A DNA stretch of 7,145 nt from an uncultured Maritalea sp. (GTDB taxonomy: Bacteria; Pseudomonadota; Alphaproteobacteria; Rhizobiales; Devosiaceae), in assembly GCA_913055925.1 (NCBI GenBank), contig CAJXLH010000132.1, positions 1-7,145 of the forward strand. Direction: 5' to 3'. Of this stretch, positions 1 to 5,364 are shown in pieces. Every line of letters begins with the position of its first letter. Position 1 is the first letter of the stretch. The position numbers and the translations under genes were made by a program. The notes below the pieces were generated by a model that saw only the letters and a program-made list of their open reading frames with translations, was not told where the DNA came from and searched no databases.

Positions 1-137
1 GATGACGCCTGGTGACCGCCAACTTTGACATCACCGTCCTGTTTGGCGCGCAAATGGTTGGCGTTGTGGATCATCCAACATGCGTGCCACAAAATCTGAT
101 TTTCGAGTTGCTTGAGCAATTCAATTTTCTTCGACAT
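1..137 (-). CDS. mdeB: AceE-like 2-oxobutyrate (2-oxoacid) dehydrogenase E1 component, N-terminal fragment
   Basis: This gene runs off the left edge; only the first 45 codons are visible. The translation starts MSKKIELLKQ and reaches a VGGHQAS motif at residues 39-45. This aligns well with the E. coli pyruvate dehydrogenase E1 (AceE) segment that starts near LELERRIRSAIRW and ends in LGGHMASF, whose His (His106) contacts thiamine diphosphate; here it is His42. The family decarboxylates 2-oxoacids using thiamine diphosphate and passes the acyl group to lipoyl-E2. The ATG has a GGGAG ribosome-binding site 8 bases upstream (146-150). It lies 25 bases after the mdeA stop codon, so the two should be co-transcribed. 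In Pseudomonas putida, mdeB follows mdeA and encodes a 2-oxobutyrate decarboxylase related to AceE; the same substrate is inferred here from context. The visible N terminus is about 64 residues shorter than AceE. The catalytic core is outside the window, so pyruvate as substrate is not excluded. Confidence 0.8.
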   Translation of the reverse strand, partial: MSKKIELLKQLENQILWHACWMIHNANHLRAKQDGDVKVGGHQAS

Positions 138-162
138 ACGCTCTACTCCCAATTTGCCTAAA

Positions 163-1365
163 CTAGGCAACCATTTGATCTGCGGCAGGTAGCGCCTGCA
201 TCAAATCCGCAATGATATCTTCTGGATCTTCCAAGCCGACAGAAATTCGCACCAAACCTTCAGAAATAAGATGTTCTGCGCGTTCTTCCGGCGTGTAGGT
301 CGAATGGGTCATGCTGGCTGGGTGTTGGATAAGCGTTTCCGCATCTCCAAGGCTTACGGCACGTTTGATCATGCCAAGGCCGTTCATTGTCGCCTTGCCA
401 GCTTCAATGCCACCGATAACTTCAAAAGCGATCATGCCGCCGAAGGCTTTCATAGTGCGCTTTGCCAACTCGTATTGAGGGAAACTCTCAAGCCCCGGAT
501 ACATGACCTCAGAGACCATTGGATGAGCTTCGAGAGCTTCAGCAACTTTTTGCGCGTTTTGGCAGTGGCGATCCATGCGCAGCTGCAATGTTTTCAGACC
601 GCGTAAAATCAGCATAGCGTTGAATGGCGCCATAACAGCACCAGTCATGTCTTTCATACCAACAAGGCGCACTTGCTCCATATCTTCAGCAGAGCCAGCG
701 ACCATGCCCGCGATCACATCGCCATGTCCGCCCAAATATTTGGTGGCAGAGTGCACAACCATGTCGGCACCCAACTCGATGGGGCGCATCAGATAAGGTG
801 TGGTGTACGTGTTGTCGACAACAACTTTTGCACCAAATTCATGGGCAATTTCAGATACAGCCGCCACATCCACCAAGCGCATATTTGGGTTCGCAACTGT
901 TTCGAAATAAACGATCTTTGTCTTATCGCTCATTGCAGCGCGAACATTGTTGGGATCGGTCATATCAACGTGGGTGATTTTCACGCCAAACTTTGCCAAT
1001 CCATGATGGAAAAACGCAAAAGTACAACCATAAAGCGTCTCATCGCAGATGACTTCATCGCCCGGTGACAGGAAGGTCCACATGACTGAAGTGATCGAAC
1101 CCATTCCTGATGAGTTTGCAATTGCCGCATCAGCGCCCTCCAGAATTGCGATACGCTTTTCCAGCAAATCGCAAGTTGGGTTCGAAATACGTGAGTAAAA
1201 GTAACCTTGCTCTTCACCTTCAAAGATAGCGCCACCATGCTCGGCACTATCGAAAGCAAAAGTCGATGTCAGGTGCAAAGGCGGTGTCAACGCGCCCTGC
1301 TCGTCCATTGGGTCATACCCGTGGTGGATCGCTTTGGTTGAAAAGCCGCTGTTTTTGTTTTCCAT
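163..1365 (-). CDS. mdeA: L-methionine gamma-lyase (PLP-dependent)
   Basis: This 400-residue cytoplasmic enzyme of the Cys/Met-metabolism PLP family has the full expected length (P. putida MdeA is 398). It converts L-methionine to methanethiol, ammonia and 2-oxobutyrate. The Schiff-base lysine is Lys209 in SATKYLGGH. Asp184 (VVVDNTY) pairs with the PLP ring nitrogen. Tyr57 and Arg59 (YSRISNPT) reach the phosphate of the partner subunit, and Arg373 should bind the substrate carboxylate. Tyr112 and Cys114 in LYGCT, and Lys238-Asp239 in MKDMTGAV, match P. putida Tyr114, Cys116, Lys240 and Asp241. That Cys and Lys-Asp pair separate methionine gamma-lyases from cystathionine gamma-synthases, cystathionine lyases and O-acetylhomoserine sulfhydrylases, which share the fold. 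The start is well supported by AGGAGG at 1371-1376, 5 bases before the ATG. The neighbours, an E1 enzyme for the 2-oxobutyrate product and a divergent Lrp-type regulator, agree with this role. The gene is also called megL or mgl. Confidence 0.95.
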   Translation of the reverse strand: MENKNSGFSTKAIHHGYDPMDEQGALTPPLHLTSTFAFDSAEHGGAIFEGEEQGYFYSRISNPTCDLLEKRIAILEGADAAIANSSGMGSITSVMWTFLSPGDEVICDETLYGCTFAFFHHGLAKFGVKITHVDMTDPNNVRAAMSDKTKIVYFETVANPNMRLVDVAAVSEIAHEFGAKVVVDNTYTTPYLMRPIELGADMVVHSATKYLGGHGDVIAGMVAGSAEDMEQVRLVGMKDMTGAVMAPFNAMLILRGLKTLQLRMDRHCQNAQKVAEALEAHPMVSEVMYPGLESFPQYELAKRTMKAFGGMIAFEVIGGIEAGKATMNGLGMIKRAVSLGDAETLIQHPASMTHSTYTPEERAEHLISEGLVRISVGLEDPEDIIADLMQALPAADQMVA

Positions 1366-1370
1366 CTTAT

Positions 1371-1376
1371 CCTCCT
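1371..1376 (-). promoter_or_regulatory. Strong ribosome-binding site of mdeA
   Basis: The minus strand reads AGGAGG, a perfect match to the anti-Shine-Dalgarno core, 5 bases before the mdeA ATG. It fixes the start codon and suggests strong translation. Five bases further upstream is the base of a hairpin (1382-1403). Confidence 0.85.
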
Positions 1377-1381
1377 AGGCG

Positions 1382-1403
1382 GCGCAAGCGTGCAGCCTTG
1401 CGC
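1382..1403 (-). promoter_or_regulatory. 7-bp hairpin in the mdeA leader
   Basis: GCGCAAG (1382-1388) and CTTGCGC (1397-1403) are perfect reverse complements around an 8-base loop. In the mdeA mRNA this stem would sit 5 bases upstream of the Shine-Dalgarno sequence. It may protect the 5' end or keep the ribosome-binding site open; as DNA it may instead be a regulator site. No U-run follows, so it is not a terminator. Its role is inferred; the repeat itself is seen directly. Confidence 0.45.
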
Positions 1404-1450
1404 AACATTTGATAAGATGATACTGCCAATCGAAAAGCAGATTATGACTA

Positions 1451-1484
1451 TTTATGCCTTCAAGATATTCAACATTGGCATAAA
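1451..1484. promoter_or_regulatory. 8-bp inverted repeat, candidate MdeR operator
   Basis: TTTATGCC (1451-1458) and GGCATAAA (1477-1484) are perfect reverse complements, with 18 AT-rich bases between. The half-sites are 26 bp apart from start to start, about two and a half helical turns. Lrp/AsnC proteins bind degenerate palindromes, often several in phase, so this fits an operator for MdeR. It lies 20 bases before the mdeR ATG and overlaps the possible -10. It does not closely match the E. coli Lrp consensus. Assignment to MdeR is an inference from position. Confidence 0.45.
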
Positions 1485-1504
1485 ATGACAAAACTGGGTA
1501 AATT

Positions 1505-1975
1505 ATGGACCAAACTGACCACAAAATCATCCGTGAACTGCAATCAAATGGTCGGCTGACCAATCAGGAGTTGGCAGAACGAGTCAATTTGTCTCCCTCG
1601 CCTTGCTTGCGTCGCCTAAAGGCCCTTGAAAAGTCCGGCATCATCAAGGGCTACTGTGCCATTGTCGATCAGAAAAAGTACGGTCTACCGGTGACGGTGT
1701 TTGTGCGGATTAAGCTGCAACACCACACAGAAGACGCGGTAAATGGTTTTGAACATGCAATTCAAAACATTGCCGAAATCATGGAATGCCACCTTATGAC
1801 AGGTGATTGGGATTATTTGATGCGCGTCGTTGTTGGAAGCCTTGAGGAATATGAGCGCTTCACGCGGCAACGCATTCACAAGATCGATGGCGTTGCCGCC
1901 ATTGAGACGAGTTTCGCTTTTGGCGAGGTTAAGCGAGCAACGACTTTTCCTGTCGTTGCTCCTAGCGCCAAATAA
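1505..1975 (+). CDS. mdeR: Lrp/AsnC-family transcriptional regulator of methionine catabolism
   Basis: The product has 156 residues, the normal length for the family. Residues 1-60 form the winged helix-turn-helix, opening with MDQTDHKIIRELQ and carrying the recognition-helix pattern LSPSPCLRRLKALEKSGII (29-47). Residues 62-146 form the RAM effector domain, with the typical turn MTGDWDYLMRVVV (98-110) at the ligand-binding dimer interface. Such proteins form dimers to hexadecamers that sense amino acids. The gene is divergent from mdeA, as in the P. putida mdeR-mdeAB locus, so methionine (or a relative) is the likely effector and mdeAB the likely target. The ribosome-binding site is weak (GGG at 1496-1498, 6 bases before ATG), as suits a regulator made in small amounts. 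The last 14 bases overlap the end of the convergent flippase gene, and codons 144-153 encode a perfect hairpin. The family is certain; the target is inferred from position. Confidence 0.92.
   Translation: MDQTDHKIIRELQSNGRLTNQELAERVNLSPSPCLRRLKALEKSGIIKGYCAIVDQKKYGLPVTVFVRIKLQHHTEDAVNGFEHAIQNIAEIMECHLMTGDWDYLMRVVVGSLEEYERFTRQRIHKIDGVAAIETSFAFGEVKRATTFPVVAPSAK
1935..1961. terminator. Perfect 10-bp hairpin at the convergent mdeR/flippase ends
   Basis: GAGCAACGAC (1935-1944) and GTCGTTGCTC (1952-1961) are perfect reverse complements around a 7-base loop. The hairpin lies wholly inside the mdeR reading frame (codons 144-153) and begins at the base directly after the flippase TAG on the minus strand. 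It therefore sits where a shared, two-way transcript end is expected. Neither strand has a clear U-run after the stem, so it is not a textbook intrinsic terminator. It could stabilise 3' ends, stall polymerase, or work with Rho. The stem is seen; termination is inferred. Confidence 0.5.
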
Positions 1976-3242
1976 GACAAAGAAGAGAACCGTCCAAACC
2001 AGTTTTGGCACGCGCTATAATCCATAGAGACATGGATGCAAGCCAATTGGCGAACGCATAACTCGCGACGATCCCCAATATCCCATGTGCTTCAAAAAGC
2101 AAGAAACTGCCAACAACCGATAAGCAAAGCGACAAGAACATAATCAGCGCGGTATCTTTTTGATGACCGTAAATCGACAAAATCGCCGGTGCCGGTCCAA
2201 ACAATGCACGCACGAGTATGACCGATGACGCCAGTAGCAATATTCCCTTTGCGCCAACAAATTCTGGCCCAAAGATCGCGAAAATAATGTCGCCGATCAG
2301 TGCAAAGCCGACCAAAACAAGAATGCCATACGCGATAGAAATCAACGTTGACCGACGCACTTTTACCATCGCCGCTTCAACACCATACCGTGTTTTGGTA
2401 CCAACTATGTCAGGCAACAAAAGCGCGCTAAGTGTGCGCATACCGAACCCCGCCAGCACCCGCAACCGGAAACACACATGCAAGATCGCAACTTGAGCGG
2501 GCGCTACGAGCAGACCCGCAATCAGAATATGCGCTTCGATAAAATAGTCCCACACCAATGTGGTGATCGTCCAAGGATAAGCGTGATTTCGCCATTCCTT
2601 TTTTTCTTCGGGCGTTCCCGAGTGATCTCCAAGCAAATCCTTGCGCACTAAGAATGCAAGCACCGCCAGCGTCGCCACAATTCCAAGGAAGGCAAATCCG
2701 AAGATGATGCTGCCATTAAGTTGCCAACCCATCAGCGCCGCGACACCAAGCGCGAGCACAAATAGTATAGGCTTCAACAAGGCTTCCGGTGCCATGGCCG
2801 CGAACTGCTGATCGCGGCCAATCAACACAGTGGTGTAAAGCGCCGTCAATGCAATGCAAACCGCCGCACAGAAAACCATGGCCAGTTCAACAAGGTCCAA
2901 TCCTTGAAACAATTGCGGAGCAAAAGGATAGACCACAAGCGCGCCGCCGCCAATCACTAGGGCGATGACAAAAATGTTCTGCCGCGCGTAGCGAACAAAA
3001 GCCCCGATCTTTTCTTCTTTCTCTCCCGCAACAAACTCGGCGGTTCGAATGGCCGTTATCGACGAAAATCCTAGCGAAAACACAACACTTAGAAGCGATG
3101 CCAGCGCGAGAATAATCGAATAGCTACCAAGGCTTTCGGCACCAAATTCGCGAGCAATCAATAGCGTCGCGATAAACATGGTGCCCGCGCCAAGCACGCG
3201 AAAAAAAGTCAGCGATGCAAAAACACTAATCAGCTTTTTCAT
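1962..3242 (-). CDS. Wzx-like polysaccharide/lipid-linked oligosaccharide flippase (MOP superfamily)
   Basis: This 426-residue inner-membrane protein has about 12 predicted helices. The first lie near residues 10-30, 41-62, 89-108, 118-145, 155-174 and 178-199. A charged loop near 200-227 divides the two halves, and the remaining helices follow to about 412. The opening, with a short basic start (MKKLISVFAS), helix 1 and a REFGAESLGSYS stretch (31-42), is typical of polysaccharide-biosynthesis (RfbX/Wzx) flippases. These move undecaprenyl-linked sugars across the inner membrane. Length is normal and no break is seen. GGAAG at 3249-3253, 6 bases before the ATG, supports the start. It follows the ATP-grasp gene by 23 bases and is probably translated from the same message. 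Its 3' end overlaps the convergent mdeR by 14 bases. The substrate is unknown, because no glycosyltransferase lies in the window. Another MOP exporter role cannot be ruled out. Confidence 0.85.
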   Translation of the reverse strand: MKKLISVFASLTFFRVLGAGTMFIATLLIAREFGAESLGSYSIILALASLLSVVFSLGFSSITAIRTAEFVAGEKEEKIGAFVRYARQNIFVIALVIGGGALVVYPFAPQLFQGLDLVELAMVFCAAVCIALTALYTTVLIGRDQQFAAMAPEALLKPILFVLALGVAALMGWQLNGSIIFGFAFLGIVATLAVLAFLVRKDLLGDHSGTPEEKKEWRNHAYPWTITTLVWDYFIEAHILIAGLLVAPAQVAILHVCFRLRVLAGFGMRTLSALLLPDIVGTKTRYGVEAAMVKVRRSTLISIAYGILVLVGFALIGDIIFAIFGPEFVGAKGILLLASSVILVRALFGPAPAILSIYGHQKDTALIMFLSLCLSVVGSFLLFEAHGILGIVASYAFANWLASMSLWIIARAKTGLDGSLLCLIWR

Positions 3243-3265
3243 CAGCTACTTCCAATTTTTTCGCA

Positions 3266-4576
3266 CTAGCGGCGTTTTAGCCGATTGAAGATGCCATCGA
3301 CAGAAGGCAAACAGGCCAATATGGACATCACGGCAGGTTTGGGATCCCGCCACGAGAACACCATATGTATGTCTGCGAACACCGATTTGTAAAGGGCACG
3401 CAAGATCCAACCAAGGGCCTGAATAGCGCTTAAATCGCCTCGTATCCACCCAACTTTCGCACCCATGATCGCGCCGCTAGTCCAAACATAGGACAATCCC
3501 ACGCGCCCTTCTTTCCGAGCAAAGTTTAGAGGTTCACCGAAGGCCAAAGCAATCGGCACTTCTGTCAATTCCAAACCCGCAGCTTCCGGTACCGCATGAT
3601 TGCCAGCAATACGCGTATTGATTTCAAGAAATGAAATTTCACCAGTGCGTTCATCTACGAGATATTGCGCACAACCAATTCCGGTGTAGTCGAGATCGGC
3701 CAACATAGCCTCAGTGTGGCGACGCAGTTCAGCATCTGGTGCAACTGTAACCCCTTCGGTGGCCAATCCCGAGCCGTCAGCAATATCAGTTTTGAGAATT
3801 TTGGCCTGCAAATATCTGAAGACCTGCCCCTTCTCTGCAGCGAAATAGACATTGTGTCGATGCCCGCGTGCAAAACGCTGACACAGAAGTCGGGTTTCCC
3901 CAACATTCCAATGTTCTAACAACCAATTGGCGTCGCGATCATTTTCGATCGTGAACACTTTTTTGTTGTCAAATCGCGAAATAGGATTCTCGGGGCGAAC
4001 CACTAATGGTGTGCCAATTGCACTAAGCGTGGATTGCAATTGTTGAGCTGTCTCAACCATCGCATGGATGTTTGTCGGCACACCCAATCGTTGAGCACGA
4101 TCATACATACCCAACTTGTCGGTGCATGCATCAACCTGAGCTGGTTCATGCATTGCAATGGCCACGAGGCTAGACACTTCTTCAAATCGCTCAGACAGCG
4201 CACAGACAAAGCCTTCTGTTACTGGGTAAACAACATCGATATTTTTCGCCTGAACAAATGCCTTTAGTTCGAGGAAAAAACCGTTTGGATCATCTTCGAA
4301 ACTAGGGTGTCGCCACATTTCTTGGACAGAATTTGAATATTCAGCACCGCCCTCATATCCATCATATCCGCAATAAACCGCATGCCCGCTATTCTTGAGA
4401 ACACGCGCCAACGTGATCGATGGACGATAATTGCCGAGCAACAAAATCTTGAGGTCACGGTTGGGCCGCGCTTTTGGCTGCCGGCGCACCGATGGCTGTG
4501 GCCTACGATGGTGGCCGCTGTCCCACACTTCGACTAGAAGTGGCTGCAGCGCGTGAGCGGCGGTATCTTTTTGCAT
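3266..4576 (-). CDS. ATP-grasp ligase, CarB-like, of an envelope/polysaccharide cluster
   Basis: The product has 436 residues. A pre-ATP-grasp Rossmann-like domain starts near residue 42 (LKILLLGNY) and includes VVYPVTEGF (115-123). The ATP-grasp fold follows, with DKLGMYDRAQRLGVPT (153-168), a TPLVVRPENP strand with Arg194, and the metal-binding signature FLEINTRIAG with Glu318, Asn320 and Arg322. Arg in place of the usual Lys in the VVRP strand also occurs in carbamoyl-phosphate synthetase. These enzymes activate a carboxylate as acyl phosphate and join it to an amine or thiol; the substrates here are unknown. The C-terminal 60 residues (near GWILRALYKSVFADIH and FSWRDPKPA) are hydrophobic to amphipathic and may touch the membrane. 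Residues 1-41 are Pro/Arg/His-rich and probably disordered. The ATG lacks a good ribosome-binding site, so the true start may be downstream, for example GTG at 4489. The neighbours (flippase after, membrane protein before) suggest a role in building or modifying an envelope product. Confidence 0.82.
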   Translation of the reverse strand: MQKDTAAHALQPLLVEVWDSGHHRRPQPSVRRQPKARPNRDLKILLLGNYRPSITLARVLKNSGHAVYCGYDGYEGGAEYSNSVQEMWRHPSFEDDPNGFFLELKAFVQAKNIDVVYPVTEGFVCALSERFEEVSSLVAIAMHEPAQVDACTDKLGMYDRAQRLGVPTNIHAMVETAQQLQSTLSAIGTPLVVRPENPISRFDNKKVFTIENDRDANWLLEHWNVGETRLLCQRFARGHRHNVYFAAEKGQVFRYLQAKILKTDIADGSGLATEGVTVAPDAELRRHTEAMLADLDYTGIGCAQYLVDERTGEISFLEINTRIAGNHAVPEAAGLELTEVPIALAFGEPLNFARKEGRVGLSYVWTSGAIMGAKVGWIRGDLSAIQALGWILRALYKSVFADIHMVFSWRDPKPAVMSILACLPSVDGIFNRLKRR

Positions 4577-4616
4577 TGTATCGAGCTAGTCCGTTTTAGG
4601 TCGCGATCCTAATGCC

Positions 4617-4627
4617 TAACTCATTGC
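4617..4627 (-). repeat. 11-base word GCAATGAGTTA, copy 1, before the ATP-grasp gene
   Basis: The minus strand reads GCAATGAGTTA in the 58-base gap between the membrane-protein stop and the ATP-grasp start, 40 bases before the ATG. An identical copy in the same orientation lies 39 bases before the next gene upstream. It could be an operator or part of a promoter. I found no matching known motif. Confidence 0.4.
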
Positions 4628-4634
4628 CGTTCCG

Positions 4635-5288
4635 TTACTTTTTGTCCGCGATTTGAATGGACAAGACACGGGTCGCGGTAAGGAAGTGAAAACTAAACCA
4701 GCAAAAAATGCCGACAAACTTCGCACTGTCCTCAATATATACCAGCTGCGGCAGCAACGAATGGAAGAATGAATCGACAAAGATAGACAGCGCCAACCCG
4801 GCGCCACCGATCAGCAACACCCAATATTCGGCGCGCAATAGAATACGGAAACTCGACAACAAATAGGCGAGCGCAAGCGCCACATAGATTGTGATGACCA
4901 CAAGCTGTGGAACACCGAGGGTAGGCAAAACCAACTCGTGAAGCAAAAACATATCATCTAGCGCCAACCAACCAGATAACAACCCGCCAAATAGGGCAAA
5001 CCTGAACTCTTCACCTATCGCGCTAACACCGAACAACACTGCAGCTGCAAGCAACAGCACAGCGGATGTTGCGACCCAAAGCATGATCCCAAGGTTTGAC
5101 ATAAAGCCATAGTATGTATGGCAGCAATCACCCGACAATTGCGCAGCCGTTAAGCTATCGAGGAACATCCACTTGGGTTCATAAACAGGTTGTACCAAGA
5201 CTGCAAAAAGCAACAAGCTTGGAAGACCAAGCGATGCGACATAAAACAAAACGCGGGATCGACCCGAGAGGCTCAAAGTGTGCTGCAT
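4635..5288 (-). CDS. Six-helix integral membrane protein of unknown function
   Basis: I do not recognise this 217-residue protein. It is very hydrophobic, with about six helices near residues 12-32, 66-90, 93-115, 126-149, 153-175 and 190-208, and a periplasmic or cytoplasmic loop at 33-65 holding a Cys55-Cys56 pair. Several polar residues lie in or at the ends of helices: Asp111, Asp112, His117 and Glu118 in LALDDMFLLHE, Asp172 and His176 in FVDSFFHS, and Glu186, Asp187 and Lys190 in YIEDSAKFVG. Paired Asp/His residues like these could bind a metal, as in membrane hydrolases, but no family assignment can be made by eye. There is no cleavable signal peptide. The start is the only reasonable ATG, although its ribosome-binding site is weak. 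It sits between kdgK (76 bases before it) and the ATP-grasp gene (58 bases after it) on the same strand, which suggests a shared transcript with the ligase and flippase. Confidence 0.75.
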   Translation of the reverse strand: MQHTLSLSGRSRVLFYVASLGLPSLLLFAVLVQPVYEPKWMFLDSLTAAQLSGDCCHTYYGFMSNLGIMLWVATSAVLLLAAAVLFGVSAIGEEFRFALFGGLLSGWLALDDMFLLHELVLPTLGVPQLVVITIYVALALAYLLSSFRILLRAEYWVLLIGGAGLALSIFVDSFFHSLLPQLVYIEDSAKFVGIFCWFSFHFLTATRVLSIQIADKK

Positions 5289-5327
5289 ATTCTACCGCCA
5301 ACAAAAAAACAGCAGCAAAACTAACCT

Positions 5328-5338
5328 TAACTCATTGC
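5328..5338 (-). repeat. 11-base word GCAATGAGTTA, copy 2, before the membrane-protein gene
   Basis: This is identical to the copy at 4617-4627 and in the same orientation. It lies in the 76-base gap after kdgK, 39 bases before the membrane-protein ATG. The bases after it (AGGTTAG here, GGCATTAG there) are also similar. No intrinsic terminator for kdgK is visible in this gap. Confidence 0.4.
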
Positions 5339-5364
5339 AGATCAGTTACCTTGGGATTGATCGG

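Larger units (their letters stand above)
1366..1504. promoter_or_regulatory. Divergent mdeA-mdeR control region
   Basis: These 139 bases separate the diverging starts of mdeA (minus) and mdeR (plus), so both promoters should lie here. The mdeA side holds a strong Shine-Dalgarno sequence and a GC-rich hairpin. The rest is AT-rich, as expected for Lrp-type sites, and contains an 8-bp inverted repeat. On the plus strand TAAAAT (1481-1486) could be a -10 element for mdeR with a poor -35 (TTCAAG, 1459-1464), 16 bases apart. If so, the operator candidate would cover the mdeR promoter and point to autorepression. I could not find a convincing -35/-10 pair for mdeA. In P. putida, MdeR acts on a divergent mdeAB promoter; the parallel is inferred from gene order. 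Confidence 0.75.

Noticed and set aside
673..1068. 131-codon plus-strand open frame inside mdeA
   Set aside because: It is antisense to a strongly supported enzyme gene and its product resembles no family.
163..1365. mdeA as cystathionine gamma-synthase, cystathionine lyase or O-acetylhomoserine sulfhydrylase
   Set aside because: The fold is shared, but Cys114 and Lys238-Asp239, together with the mdeB/mdeR neighbours, point to methionine gamma-lyase.
1366..1504. SAM-type riboswitch before mdeA
   Set aside because: Methionine genes in alphaproteobacteria often carry SAM-II or SAM/SAH riboswitches, but I see no pseudoknot-like pairing matching them, and a catabolic gene would not be expected to use one. 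Only a simple hairpin is present.
1935..1961. Textbook Rho-independent terminator
   Set aside because: The stem is perfect, but neither strand has a clear U-run after it. I kept it as a terminator-like hairpin only.
3266..4576. ATP-grasp protein as a true carbamoyl-phosphate synthetase large subunit
   Set aside because: It is less than half the length of CarB and has a single ATP-grasp domain; the resemblance is only to the fold.
5340..5362. GATCA...TGATC inverted repeat after kdgK as a terminator
   Set aside because: The arms are only 5 bp with a 13-base loop and no U-run; this is expected by chance.
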